A stretch of DNA of 64,000 nt. Source: Streptomyces sp. SS1-1 (GTDB lineage: Bacteria; Actinomycetota; Actinomycetes; Streptomycetales; Streptomycetaceae). This document shows positions 17,904-26,853 of this stretch, one piece after another. A program made the translations under genes and the position numbers. The stretch lies in NCBI RefSeq assembly GCF_008973465.1, contig NZ_WBXN01000004.1, forward strand, positions 1,302,001 to 1,366,000, read 5' to 3'. Below the pieces are notes generated by a model. The model made no database searches. It was not told where the DNA came from and worked only from the letters and a program-made list of their open reading frames with translations. Positions within the stretch are counted from its first letter, which is position 1, and every line of letters begins with the position of its first letter.

Positions 17904-20711
17904 TCAGCTCACCGACGAGTAGGCGACGACGCCGCGCAGCAGTCCCTCCACGGCCTTGCGCGCGTTCTTCGCCACGGTCGAACCCTCCACCGGGGAGGCC
18001 GCCGCGATCTGCCCGAGCACGTCGATCACGTGCTTGCACCAGCGCACGAAGTCCCCCGCCGGCATCTCCGCCTCGCGCAGCACCTCGTCCAGGCCCTTGC
18101 CGTTGGCCCACATGTAGGCGGCCCAGGCGAAGCCGAGATCGGGTTCGCGCTGGCCGACGCCCTCGGACTGGGTGATCCGGAAGTCCTCCTCCAGGGCGTC
18201 CAGGCGCCCCCAGATGCGGACCATCTCGCCGAGCGCGGCCTTCGCCTTGCCGGACGGCAGCTTCGGGGCCATCGCGTCGTCCCCGACGCGGGACTCGTAG
18301 ACCAGCGCAGAGACGCACGCGGCCAGTTCGGCCGGGTCCAGGCCCTCCCAGACCCGCTCACGCAGGCATTCGCTGGCCAGCAGGTCGAGTTCGCCGTAGA
18401 GCCGGGCGAGCCGCTTGCCGTGCTCGGTGACCTCGTCGCCGCGCAGGTAGTCCATCTCGGTGAGCAGGGCGACGATCCGGTCGAAGGTGCGCGCGATGGT
18501 GTTCGTGCGGCCCTCGATCCGGCGCTCCAGCTGCGAGGTGTCGCGCAGCAGGCGGTGGTAGCGCTCGGCCCAGCGGGCGTGGTCCTCGCGGTCCTGGCAG
18601 CCGTGGCAGGGGTGCGCGCGGATCGCCTTGCGCAGCCGGGCGATCTCCCGGTCGTCGGCGGCCTGCGAGCGCTGCTTGCGGTGGCGCTCCGGCGCGATGT
18701 GCCCGGCCTTGGTGCGCAGCGCGGACGCGAGGTCCCGGCGCGACTGCGGGGAGCGCGGGTTGAAGGACTTCGGGATGCGCATCCGCTCCAGCGCCTCCAC
18801 GGGCACCGGGAAGTCGATGGACGCCAGCCGCTTGACCTGCCGTTCCGCGGTGAGGACCAGGGGGCGCGGGCCGTCGTGGTGGTCGAAGCCGCGGTGCCCG
18901 TTGGACCGGCCGGCCGGCAGCCCGGGGTCCAGCACGAGGGCGAGGCCCGCGTACTTGCCCGTCGGCACGTGGATGACGTCCCCCGGCTTGAGGCGTTCCA
19001 GCGCGACCGCGGACTCCGCGCGGCGCTGGGCGGCGCCCTGCCGCGCCAACTCGGTCTCACGGTCCTTGAGTTCGCGGCGCAGCCGCGCGTACTCGTCGAA
19101 GTCGCCGAGGTGGCAGGTCATGGACTCCTTGTAGCCGGAGAGCCCTTCCTCGTTGCGCTGCACCTGACGGGAGATGCCGACGACCGACTTGTCGGCCTGG
19201 AACTGGGCGAACGACGTCTCCAGCAGCTCGCGCGAGCGGTGCCGGCCGAACTGCTCGACCAGGTTGACCGCCATGTTGTACGACGGCTTGAAGCTGGAGC
19301 GCAGCGGATAGGTCCGGGTGCCGGCGAGACCCGCGAGGTGCTCGGGGCTCATGCCGCGCTGCCACAGCACCACGGCGTGCCCCTCGACATCGATGCCGCG
19401 GCGGCCCGCACGGCCGGTGAGCTGCGTGTACTCGCCGGGGGTGATGTCGGCGTGCTGCTCGCCGTTCCACTTGACGAGCTTCTCCAGGACCACCGAGCGG
19501 GCCGGCATGTTGATGCCGAGGGCGAGGGTCTCGGTGGCGAAGACGGCCTTGACGAGGCCGCGGACGAACAGCTCCTCGACGACCTCCTTGAACGTGGGGA
19601 GCATCCCGGCGTGGTGGGCGGCTATACCGCGCTCCAGGCCCTCCAGCCACTCGTAGTACCCGAGGACGTGCAGGTCCTCGGTGGGGATGGCGGCGGTGCG
19701 CTCCTCGACCAGGGCGCGCACCCGCTCCCGGGCCTCGTCGTCGTTGAGCCGCAGCCCCGCGTACAGGCACTGCTGGACGGCGGCCTCGCAGCCGGCGCGG
19801 CTGAAGATGAACGTGATGGCGGGCAGCAGGCCCTCGGCGTCGAGCCGTTCGATGACTTCGGGGCGGCCCGGGGTCCAGACGCGGGAGCGCTGGCGGCGCT
19901 CCCGCTCGCGGTCGGCCTCGCGCATGGCGCGGCCGCGTCTGCGGTCCTGGTAGGAGGGCCGGGTGGCCTCCATGCGCGCCAGCCGGGTCAGGTCCGGGTT
20001 GACGGCCTTGCGGTTGCCCTCGCCCTCCTCGAACAGGTCGTACATCCGGCGTCCGGCGAGCACGTGCTGGAACAGCGGCACGGGCCGGTGCTCGGAGACG
20101 ATCACCTCGGTGTCGCCGCGGACGGTGTCGAGCCAGTCGCCGAACTCCTCGGCGTTGGAGACGGTCGCCGACAGTGACACCAGCGTGACCGACTCGGGGA
20201 GGTGGATGATCACTTCCTCCCAGACGGCGCCGCGGAAGCGGTCGGAGAGGTAATGCACCTCGTCCATGACGACGTAGCCGAGACCGAGGAGGGTCGGCGA
20301 CCCGGCGTACAGCATGTTCCGCAGGACCTCGGTCGTCATCACGACGATCGGGGCGTCGGAGTTGATGCTGTTGTCACCGGTGAGCAGGCCGACCTTGTCG
20401 TCCCCGTAGCGGCGGCACAGGTCGGCGTACTTCTGGTTGGACAGCGCCTTGATCGGCGTGGTGTAGAAGCACTTCTTGCCCTGCAGCAGGGCGAGGTGGA
20501 CGGCGAACTCGCCGACGATCGTCTTGCCCGAGCCGGTGGGCGCGGCCACCAGGACGCCCTTGCCCTCCTCGAGCGCCTGGCACGCCTCGATCTGGAAGGG
20601 GTCGAGGCCGAAGTCGTACATCTCGCGGAAGGAGGCGAGCGCGGTGGCCTGCTCGGCAGCGCGCCTGCGTGCTGCCGCGTACCGCTCGGCCGGTGAGAGG
20701 TCCTCTGTCAT
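17904..20711 (-). CDS. helY: Ski2/Mtr4-like DEAD/DEAH-box RNA helicase HelY
   Basis: A 935-residue helicase with Walker A APTGSGKT, motif Ia TTPIKALSNQKY, DEVHYL (DExH), SLSATVSN (motif III) and QLTGRAGRRGID (motif VI). A long C-terminal region carries a DSHCT-like helical domain (LYGELDLLASECLRERVWEGLDPAELAACVSALVYESR). Four Cys/His residues near CHGCQDREDHARW may bind zinc. It should unwind structured RNA or RNA-DNA hybrids. ATG 20711 gives the family N terminus TEDLSPAERYAA. It follows tatC as in mycobacteria (tatA-tatC-helY). Confidence 0.9.
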   Translation of the reverse strand: MTEDLSPAERYAAARRRAAEQATALASFREMYDFGLDPFQIEACQALEEGKGVLVAAPTGSGKTIVGEFAVHLALLQGKKCFYTTPIKALSNQKYADLCRRYGDDKVGLLTGDNSINSDAPIVVMTTEVLRNMLYAGSPTLLGLGYVVMDEVHYLSDRFRGAVWEEVIIHLPESVTLVSLSATVSNAEEFGDWLDTVRGDTEVIVSEHRPVPLFQHVLAGRRMYDLFEEGEGNRKAVNPDLTRLARMEATRPSYQDRRRGRAMREADRERERRQRSRVWTPGRPEVIERLDAEGLLPAITFIFSRAGCEAAVQQCLYAGLRLNDDEARERVRALVEERTAAIPTEDLHVLGYYEWLEGLERGIAAHHAGMLPTFKEVVEELFVRGLVKAVFATETLALGINMPARSVVLEKLVKWNGEQHADITPGEYTQLTGRAGRRGIDVEGHAVVLWQRGMSPEHLAGLAGTRTYPLRSSFKPSYNMAVNLVEQFGRHRSRELLETSFAQFQADKSVVGISRQVQRNEEGLSGYKESMTCHLGDFDEYARLRRELKDRETELARQGAAQRRAESAVALERLKPGDVIHVPTGKYAGLALVLDPGLPAGRSNGHRGFDHHDGPRPLVLTAERQVKRLASIDFPVPVEALERMRIPKSFNPRSPQSRRDLASALRTKAGHIAPERHRKQRSQAADDREIARLRKAIRAHPCHGCQDREDHARWAERYHRLLRDTSQLERRIEGRTNTIARTFDRIVALLTEMDYLRGDEVTEHGKRLARLYGELDLLASECLRERVWEGLDPAELAACVSALVYESRVGDDAMAPKLPSGKAKAALGEMVRIWGRLDALEEDFRITQSEGVGQREPDLGFAWAAYMWANGKGLDEVLREAEMPAGDFVRWCKHVIDVLGQIAAASPVEGSTVAKNARKAVEGLLRGVVAYSSVS

Positions 20712-20815
20712 CGTGCTTTCGAGCGTACCGGGCGCCACTGACAACGGGACGATCATTATCCGTATCAGCGGCCGGCGCCCCGGCGTCCGCCCGGCGCGCG
20801 ACCGCGGAGCGCGAG

Positions 20816-20847
20816 CGGCCGGGTACGCCCTGTGGGCGCCCCGGCCG
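20816..20847 (-). terminator. Terminator after tatC
   Basis: Arms CGGCCGGG and CCCGGCCG with an inner GCCC/GGGC pair lie 25 bp past the tatC stop. This suggests helY also has its own promoter within 20712-20815. Confidence 0.65.
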
Positions 20848-20871
20848 TGTGCGCTGGGTGGTGGCCGACGG

Positions 20872-21807
20872 TCAGGTCACGTCGTCGTAGCCGTTGATCC
20901 TGTCCCTCTCCGAGGTGGCCTGCTCCGGCAGGGCGCGGCCCGGGGAGACGCGCTCGACCTCGCCGATGCTCTCGGGGGTCAGGTCGAGGTCGGAGGCCTC
21001 GTCGTCGTCGAGGGCCGCGTCGGGGTCGTCGCGATGGCGGCGGCGGTCGTTCAGGAGGGCGATCCCGACGGCGATGAAGTAAAGGATCACGATCGGCCCG
21101 GCGAGGGCGATCATGCCGACCGGGTCGGTGGTGGGCGTGGCGACCGCGCCGAAGATGAAGACGCCCATGACGACACCGCGCCACCAGCCGAGCATCCGGC
21201 TGCCCGTGACCACGCCGGTGAAGTTCAGCATGATCAGCAACAGCGGCAGTTCGAAGGCCGCGCCGAAGACGAGGACCATCCGGACGCTGAAGTCGAGGAT
21301 CTTGTCCATCGGCAGGATGTTCGCCGAGCCCTCGGGCGTGATGCCGAGCAGCACACGCATGCTGACCGGCATGATCGTGTACGCGAGCCAGGCACCGCCG
21401 AGGAACAGCGGGACCGCGGCCGCCACGAAGTAGTACGTGTACTTGCGCTCGTGCTTGTGCAGACCCGGGGCGATGAACGCCCACAGCTGGTACAGCCAGA
21501 ACGGGGTCGACAGGACGATGCCCGCCATGAGGCTCACCTTCACCGTGGTCGTGAAGGGAGAGAGCAGATCGGTGTACGCGACGACCGCGCAGCCGCCGCC
21601 CGTGGTCTCGCCGAGCCCCCGCTCACACTTCGGCACGGGGTCGGAGAGGAACTCCATCAACTGCTGGTTGTAGAACGCGGCCACGATGGTGACGACCGTG
21701 ATGGCCAGCATGCCCTTCGCGAGCCGGTTGCGGAGCTCGCGAAGGTGCTCGGCGAGCGGCATCCGCCCCTCGGGGTCCTTCTCCTGTTTGCGGGCAGACT
21801 TCAGCAA
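20872..21807 (-). CDS. tatC: Sec-independent protein translocase subunit TatC
   Basis: The 311-residue integral membrane protein has six hydrophobic spans. The conserved N-terminal signal-peptide docking region (MPLAEHLRELRNRL, with Glu) and the FGxAFELP motif (FGAAFELPLLL) are present. It recognises twin-arginine signal peptides of folded cofactor proteins. It starts at TTG 21807, since the family N terminus LKSARKQEKDPEGRM begins there and no ATG is nearer. The acidic C-terminal tail of about 60 residues is typical of actinobacteria. It forms an operon with tatA, 47 bp upstream. Confidence 0.96.
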   Translation of the reverse strand: MLKSARKQEKDPEGRMPLAEHLRELRNRLAKGMLAITVVTIVAAFYNQQLMEFLSDPVPKCERGLGETTGGGCAVVAYTDLLSPFTTTVKVSLMAGIVLSTPFWLYQLWAFIAPGLHKHERKYTYYFVAAAVPLFLGGAWLAYTIMPVSMRVLLGITPEGSANILPMDKILDFSVRMVLVFGAAFELPLLLIMLNFTGVVTGSRMLGWWRGVVMGVFIFGAVATPTTDPVGMIALAGPIVILYFIAVGIALLNDRRRHRDDPDAALDDDEASDLDLTPESIGEVERVSPGRALPEQATSERDRINGYDDVT

Positions 21808-21854
21808 CCCACGTTCCCATCTCGTGCGGCGGGCCGGAGTTCACCGGCCCTGCG

Positions 21855-22145
21855 TCAGCGCTGCGTGGTGTCCGTCGGCTCGTTGACCGGGCGCGAGCTG
21901 TTCACGTCGCCGGGGGAAGCCTGGATGACGCGCTGGGCGGGGGGCTGCTGGTCGCCGGTGGTGTTGTTCGGCGGGTCGGCGGGGGCGGCGGACTTGTCGT
22001 CCTCCTTCATCGCCTTGGCCTCGCTCTTGAGGATGCGGGCCGACTTGCCGAGGGAGCGGGCCATGTCCGGGAGCTTCTTCGCACCGAACAGCAGGATGAT
22101 GACGACGAGGATCAGGATGATCTCGGTGGGGCCGAGCCTACCCAT
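21855..22145 (-). CDS. tatA: Sec-independent translocase pore subunit TatA
   Basis: A 96-residue protein with a single membrane helix (TEIILILVVIILLFGAKKLP). The hinge FGAKKLPDMARSLGKS and an amphipathic helix follow, then a charged, disordered tail. It polymerises to form the translocation path. ATG 22145 is preceded by AGAAGG. It lies first in a tatA-tatC pair. The 257 bp upstream carry its promoter; no operator was recognised. Confidence 0.95.
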   Translation of the reverse strand: MGRLGPTEIILILVVIILLFGAKKLPDMARSLGKSARILKSEAKAMKEDDKSAAPADPPNNTTGDQQPPAQRVIQASPGDVNSSRPVNEPTDTTQR

Positions 22146-22402
22146 AGCTGTATACCTTCTTCACCGAGGCGACATGGTCCGAATACCCGGCCGGTCGGAC
22201 ATACATCCGACCACCGTGCTGCCAGCGATCGTAACGCTCGGGGGTGAACGCAGGACAATCCCTGTGCATGCTCCCAGTCGCGTGCCCGCGCCTCGCTCCC
22301 GGGCCGCAAGTCTGCAGCGTACCTGCCACCCACAACCCGACGACAGGGCGAAGCGGTGCAAAACGTACACGACTCGGCACTCACACCGATTCCTTGCACG
22401 CC

Positions 22403-22597
22403 CTACAGGGAGTCCGCCGCACGGGCCACACCGACCGAGGCCCGTTCCAGGTCCTCCGCCGCCCTGTTGATCCGCCGGGCCGACTCCGTCACCTGAAGAC
22501 CGAGGCGCCGCGCCTCCACGAACACCCGCACGGCGAGCACACCGAGAACGGCGAGACCCACGAAACCCACAGCTACCGCGAACATCGGCCAGAACAT
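22403..22597 (-). CDS. Small single-span membrane protein
   Basis: A 64-residue protein with one N-terminal membrane helix (FAVAVGFVGLAVLGVLAVRVF) and an amphipathic, charged C-terminal helix (VTESARRINRAAEDLERASV). The architecture resembles TatA/TatB-like or bacterial DUF948-type proteins, but it lacks the FG hinge. It sits immediately upstream of tatA on the same strand in the paf-tat cluster. I do not recognise a named family; a membrane scaffold role is possible. Confidence 0.7.
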   Translation of the reverse strand: MFWPMFAVAVGFVGLAVLGVLAVRVFVEARRLGLQVTESARRINRAAEDLERASVGVARAADSL

Positions 22598-22618
22598 GAG
22601 CCGAGCCTAGACCGTGTC

Positions 22619-22780
22619 AGGGGGTGTCTTGTCGATCGGGCCGGATCAGCTCTCGGTGTCTGGTGCCGTGCATCGCAAGGCGGAGGAGGGAGTCGATGCG
22701 GCGCATCGGCGACCGACGACAACGCCGCGAGGCGCGGTGCCAGACACCGAGAGCCCGGCCCGATCGGCAAGACACCCCCT
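22619..22780. mobile_element. MITE-like palindromic element, 162 bp
   Basis: The ends are perfect 13-base inverted repeats AGGGGGTGTCTTG / CAAGACACCCCCT. Homology continues inward for about 45 bases with small interruptions (GATCGGGCCGG..CTCTCGGTGTCTGG). It encodes no transposase. A clear target duplication was not resolved. The right end abuts a short perfect palindrome at 22772-22790, and its last base lies in the stop codon of the zinc-ribbon gene. Such elements are known as non-autonomous MITEs in Streptomyces; the transposase family is not assigned. Confidence 0.65.
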
Positions 22781-23010
22781 CAGGGGGTGTGCAGCCGCAG
22801 GGTGCTGACGCCGCCGCCGGTGAGCAGTTCCACGATCCGCTCCCCCGCCGGCTTGCGGACGCCGGCCCCGCAGGCGGGGCACGTGAACGAGTAGAACGTC
22901 GTACGGCTGCTGGCGCCGATGACGAGTCTCAGGGCCTGCGCGGCGAGTTCGAACCGGCCACGGCAGTCCGGGCAGCCCGCCCGGAACATCACCGGGGTCA
23001 CGCTTCTCAT
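22780..23010 (-). CDS. Small zinc-ribbon protein
   Basis: A 76-residue protein with two knuckles, CPDCRGRF (near residue 12) and CPACGAGV (near 43), forming a four-Cys zinc ribbon. It sits between pafC and the tat genes and is the usual size for this small actinobacterial family as I recall it. It starts at ATG 23010; a GTG further upstream is less likely. The final codons HTP and the TGA stop lie at the edge of the MITE-like element, so the native C terminus may have been altered by the insertion. Function unknown; nucleic-acid or protein binding is plausible. Confidence 0.72.
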   Translation of the reverse strand: MRSVTPVMFRAGCPDCRGRFELAAQALRLVIGASSRTTFYSFTCPACGAGVRKPAGERIVELLTGGGVSTLRLHTP

Positions 23011-23137
23011 CCCGGCGAAAGCGGATGCCACCGTCACTGCCCGCACCCCGGACGTCGCCGACTCGCTCAAAGTCCCGCTCCCGCCTGTCGCCTGCTGCCG
23101 TGCCACCGGCCCGGCCGACCGCCGGGCCGCTTCGCCC

Positions 23138-24154
23138 CTACTGTCCGTCGTGCACCGCGTGGGCCGCGCCCGGGCCCCGTATCTCCATCCCGTCGTACGC
23201 CGCCAGCGCCTCGCGGGCCGCCCGCCGGGCGCTGTCGGCCAGCTCGGGCGGCGACACGATCCGGCCGTCCCCGCCGAGCCGCAGCGCCAGCCGCCGCAGG
23301 GACGCCGGGTCGGGCGTACGCAAGGTGATACGCAGCCCGCCGTCGGGAAGCTCATCGGCGCTGTCGTGCGGGTAGTACTCGGCGACCCACCGGCCGCCCG
23401 GGCCGACCTCGACCACGACCTCCGGGTCCTCCGCCGCGGGCTGCACCAGCCCCTCGGACAGGTCCCGCAGCTCCACCTCAGGCGGCGCGGACGGCTCGTC
23501 GAGGATCTTGATCTCGGCGACCCGGTCCAGCCGGAAGGTGCGCCGCGCCTCGGAGCGCCGGCACCACGCCTCCACATAGGTGTGGCCGACGCTGACCAGC
23601 CGGATCGGGTCGATCTCCCGCTCGGTCACCTCGTCCCGGGCCGGCGAGTAGTAGCGGATCCACAGCCGGCGCCGCTCGGAGATCGCCCGGTCGACGTCGG
23701 CGAAGACCCCGCCCTCGGACTCGAACGTCACCGACAGCCGGGCACTGGAGACGGCCGCCTCGCCGGCCGCCGTCTCCACCTTCGCGGTGGCCCGCAGCAG
23801 CGCCTGCCGGTCGCTCTCGCGCAGCCCCGGCAGCGTGGCCACCGCACGCGCGGCCACCAGCAGCGCCGTCGCCTCGTCGGCGGCGAGCCGCAGCGGCTCG
23901 GCGACGTCGTCCGGGTTGTGCCACCAGATGCGCTCGCCGTCGGTGTCGATGTCGAGCAGATCACCACCGCGGAAACTGGTGCCGCACATGGGCAGCACGT
24001 CGAGGTCGGAGACCAGCTCGTCCTCGGAGATGCCGAAGGCACGGGCGACATCCTCGACACGCGCGCCGGGCCGCTCCCTCAGATAGGTCACCAGGGAGAG
24101 CATCCGCCGCGTCTGATCGATGGCGCTCGTGGGCCTGACCGGTTTGCCTGCCAC
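23138..24154 (-). CDS. pafC: WYL-domain transcription activator subunit PafC
   Basis: The 338-residue protein has an N-terminal winged HTH (LSLVTYLRERPGARVEDVARAF) and a WYL domain (RRLWIRYYSPARDEVTEREIDP), plus the C-terminal WCX extension. With PafB it forms PafBC, the activator of the LexA-independent DNA-damage response in mycobacteria. GTG 24154 is preceded by GGAG and lies 19 bp after the pafB stop. The gene belongs to the pafA-linked cluster. The ligand sensed by the WYL domain (probably single-stranded DNA) is inferred from the family. Confidence 0.92.
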   Translation of the reverse strand: MAGKPVRPTSAIDQTRRMLSLVTYLRERPGARVEDVARAFGISEDELVSDLDVLPMCGTSFRGGDLLDIDTDGERIWWHNPDDVAEPLRLAADEATALLVAARAVATLPGLRESDRQALLRATAKVETAAGEAAVSSARLSVTFESEGGVFADVDRAISERRRLWIRYYSPARDEVTEREIDPIRLVSVGHTYVEAWCRRSEARRTFRLDRVAEIKILDEPSAPPEVELRDLSEGLVQPAAEDPEVVVEVGPGGRWVAEYYPHDSADELPDGGLRITLRTPDPASLRRLALRLGGDGRIVSPPELADSARRAAREALAAYDGMEIRGPGAAHAVHDGQ

Positions 24155-24173
24155 TGTCTTGCTCCGCTCCCCC

Positions 24174-25127
24174 TCAGCCCTTGGCCACGGCACGCAGCCG
24201 GTCCACCACATCGGCCCGCAGCTCGGCGGGCTCGAGCACCACCACGTCCGGTCCGAACTCCACCAGCCAGGCGTCCAGCCCGTGGCCGTACGGAATCTCC
24301 AACTCGTCCCAGCCGTCCCCGAGTTCCCGGACAGAGGTGGCCTTCGCCCGAAGGGGGTACCCGGAGCCCGCGCGCAGCCGGATCAGCGCGGACCGGTCGG
24401 CGATCTCCCCCGCCCAGCTCGCCACGGTCTCCCGCACGGTCACCACGTCGGGCACCTCGGCGGTGAAACGGCCGCCGCGGCTGCGCACCCTCCCCGTGAT
24501 CCGGGACAGCCGGAACACCCGCTCGGCGCCCCGGTCGCGGTCCCAGCCCGCCAGATACCAGTGGCCGCGCCAGCACTCCAGCGCCCACGGCTCCACATGC
24601 CGGGGCTCCGGGTGCGCCGCGGTGGCCTTGCGGTAGTCGAACATGACCGGCCGCCGGTCCCGGCAGGCCAGCATCAGCGGCTCGAAGGCCGCCTCGTGCA
24701 CCGGGATCCGGGGCTCCAGGGCGCTGTGCGGCTCGTAGGGGTCGACGTCCTCCGGCAGGCCGGCCGCGCGCAGCTTCTGCAGGGCGCCGCTCGCCGCGCC
24801 CGCCAGCCGGGCCTGCTGCCACACCTTCGCGGCCAGCCCCAGCGCGGCGGCCTCCTCGGCGTCCAGGGTGATCGGCGGCAGCCGGTTGCTGTCACGACGG
24901 GCCAGGTAGCCGACCTCGCCGTCCAGGTTCTCCACGGTCTCGATGACCAGGCCCAGCTCGCGCAGATCGTCCTTGTCGCGCTCGAACATCCGGTTGAAGG
25001 AGTCGTCGGAGCCCGCTTCCAGGTAGGCCTCGAGGGACTCACGCAGCTCGCGCTTGCTCAGTGGCCGCCGCGTCCCGAGCAGACACAGCGCCAGATTCAT
25101 GAGCCGCTCGGCCTTGGCAATGGCCAT
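24174..25127 (-). CDS. pafB: WYL-domain transcription activator subunit PafB
   Basis: The 317-residue paralogue of PafC has an N-terminal wHTH (MNLALCLLGTRRPLSKRELR), a linker, a WYL domain (MFDYRKATAAHPEPRHVEPW, DRDRGAERVFRLSRI) and WCX. It acts as a heterodimer with PafC. ATG 25127 matches the family N terminus AIAKAERLMNLAL. Confidence 0.92.
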   Translation of the reverse strand: MAIAKAERLMNLALCLLGTRRPLSKRELRESLEAYLEAGSDDSFNRMFERDKDDLRELGLVIETVENLDGEVGYLARRDSNRLPPITLDAEEAAALGLAAKVWQQARLAGAASGALQKLRAAGLPEDVDPYEPHSALEPRIPVHEAAFEPLMLACRDRRPVMFDYRKATAAHPEPRHVEPWALECWRGHWYLAGWDRDRGAERVFRLSRITGRVRSRGGRFTAEVPDVVTVRETVASWAGEIADRSALIRLRAGSGYPLRAKATSVRELGDGWDELEIPYGHGLDAWLVEFGPDVVVLEPAELRADVVDRLRAVAKG

Positions 25128-25205
25128 CGACGCCCTTCGCCTTCCCTATGGTGCTTACGACCGATGACCGTACCGCCCCGCGGGGGCGCCGCAAAAGCCG
25201 AGGGC

Positions 25206-25225
25206 CCATGCCCGGACAGGCATGG
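25206..25225 (-). terminator. Hairpin between the FKBP gene and pafB
   Basis: CCATGCC and GGCATGG around CGGACA lie about 60 bp past the FKBP stop and 80 bp before pafB. It is a modest 7-bp stem that could attenuate read-through into pafBC. Confidence 0.45.
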
Positions 25226-25283
25226 ACCCCAGGTAGTCGGCTTCGGTCGCCCACCGATCACAGGCGGCGACCGGAGGCGACGC

Positions 25284-25655
25284 TCAGACGCCGAGCAGGT
25301 CGACCACGAAGATCAGCGTCTCACCGGGCTTGATCGCCGGCGTCGGGCTCTGGTTGCCGTAGGCCAGGTGCGCCGGGATCGTCAGCTGACGGCGGCCACC
25401 GACCTTCATGCCCTGCACGCCCTGGTCCCAGCCCTTGATGACCCGGCCGCCACCCAGCGGGAAGCGGAACGGCGTGCCGCGGTTCCAGCTGGCGTCGAAC
25501 TCCTCGCCCGTGCTGAAGGCCACACCCACGTAGTGCACGGTGACGGTCTGACCCGCCTCCGCGACCGGACCGTCGCCCTCCCAGATGTCCTTGATCTCGA
25601 GGTCCGCCGGGGGCTCGCCGCCCGGGAAGTCGATCTCGGGCTTGTCGATGCTCAC
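25284..25655 (-). CDS. FKBP-type peptidyl-prolyl isomerase, cytoplasmic
   Basis: This 123-residue single-domain FKBP has the full set of active-site features: VTVHYVGVAFSTGEEFDASW, FPLGGGRVIKGWDQGV (Trp in the pocket), GGRRQLTIPAHLAYG and LIFVVDLLGV. It catalyses cis-trans proline isomerisation and would be the target of FK506/rapamycin-type macrolides. It has no signal peptide. It lies between the larger FKBP lipoprotein and pafB. Confidence 0.94.
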   Translation of the reverse strand: MSIDKPEIDFPGGEPPADLEIKDIWEGDGPVAEAGQTVTVHYVGVAFSTGEEFDASWNRGTPFRFPLGGGRVIKGWDQGVQGMKVGGRRQLTIPAHLAYGNQSPTPAIKPGETLIFVVDLLGV

Positions 25656-25719
25656 GTCTTACGCTCCATGCTTTTCGTGGAAAGACAACACGGTCAGTCT
25701 TTCATCCCCAGGGCGGCCG

Positions 25720-26721
25720 TCACATCTTGGCGAGGATGTCCACGCTGAACACCAGCGTGGCGTTCTTCTCGATGCCGCTGCCCTGCGGCGGCTGGTCTCC
25801 GTATCCCAGCTCCGGCGGGATGACGATGAGCACCCGGCTACCCACCTTCTTGCCGGTCAGGCCCTGCGACCAGCCCTTGACGACCTGCGCCAGCGGGAAC
25901 GACACCAGCTGCTTCGCGTCGTACGACGCGTCGAACTTCTTGCCGTTCGACCACTGCACGCCCACGTACTGCACCAGGACGGTGTTCTCGGCGGCGACCT
26001 CGTCGCCGTCACCCTCCAGGATGTAGTTCGACACGAGCTTCTTCGGCGGGTCCGTCTTCGGAACCGTGAGGGAGGGCTCCTTGCCGTCCGTGTTCGTCCC
26101 CACCTTCGGCAGGTTCGCGTCGGTCTGGGGGACCTTCTTGCCCTTCGCTGAGCTCGACGCGTTGAACGAGTCCTCGATGTCGACCACGAACACCAGGGTG
26201 TCGGTACCCTTGATCCCCGCCTGCTCGTTGCCGTCCTTGCCGTACCCCCAGGTCGGCGGCACCGCCATCTCGACCCGGCTGCCGACCTTCTTGCCGGTCA
26301 GCGCGTACCGCCAGCCGTCGATGATGCGGCCCTGCGACAGCTGGATCAGCAGCGGCGTCTTGCGGTCGTACGAGTTGTCGAAGACCTTGCCGGTCGCCCA
26401 GATCTGCCCCAGGTAGTTCGCCTGGAGATAGTCGTTCTCCGCGACCGTCTTGCCGTTGCCCGCGATGACCGTGCGCACCGCCAGGTCCTTCGACGGCTCA
26501 CCCTTGCCCTTGGCGACCGTCGGCTTCTCACCGAACTTCGTCCCCGCGGTGATCGCCGGCAGCGGACCGTCCACGATCTTCGGCGACGGCGCGGCCGACT
26601 GCTCCGGCGCCGACGGCGACACACTGTCACTCGCCTCGCCCCCCGAGTCCTTGTCGTCACCGCAAGCGGCGAGCGTGACCATTCCTGCGGGTACGGCGAT
26701 GAGAAGGGAGCGTCGGCGCAC
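25720..26721 (-). CDS. Lipoprotein with two tandem FKBP-type isomerase domains
   Basis: A 333-residue exported foldase. The signal peptide RRRSLLIAVPAGMVTLAAC ends in a lipobox (LAAC, Cys about 20), followed by a Ser/Pro-rich linker. The first FKBP-like domain spans about 85-200 (FDNSYDRKTPLLIQLSQGRIIDGW) and the second about 230-333 (FDASYDAKQLVSFPLAQVVKGW). Both keep the Tyr/Asp/Trp pocket, but the first lacks part of the usual loop. It is anchored outside the membrane. It starts at GTG 26721 with GAGG upstream. Confidence 0.9.
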   Translation of the reverse strand: MRRRSLLIAVPAGMVTLAACGDDKDSGGEASDSVSPSAPEQSAAPSPKIVDGPLPAITAGTKFGEKPTVAKGKGEPSKDLAVRTVIAGNGKTVAENDYLQANYLGQIWATGKVFDNSYDRKTPLLIQLSQGRIIDGWRYALTGKKVGSRVEMAVPPTWGYGKDGNEQAGIKGTDTLVFVVDIEDSFNASSSAKGKKVPQTDANLPKVGTNTDGKEPSLTVPKTDPPKKLVSNYILEGDGDEVAAENTVLVQYVGVQWSNGKKFDASYDAKQLVSFPLAQVVKGWSQGLTGKKVGSRVLIVIPPELGYGDQPPQGSGIEKNATLVFSVDILAKM

Positions 26722-26853
26722 GGTGGGGGCCTCGTAATCAGTCGATCTTGTGGACAGGCGTGCGCGCAACTCTACGGCGTGCGACGGGCGCCGTACGGGA
26801 AACGTACGGCGCCCGTGTTGCGTTCCGGCGGGTACGGCCGGCACGCACCGGCC

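Noticed and set aside
22124..22402. Short minus-strand frames between tatA and the small membrane protein
   Set aside because: They lie in a promoter region and show no coding composition or conserved motif.
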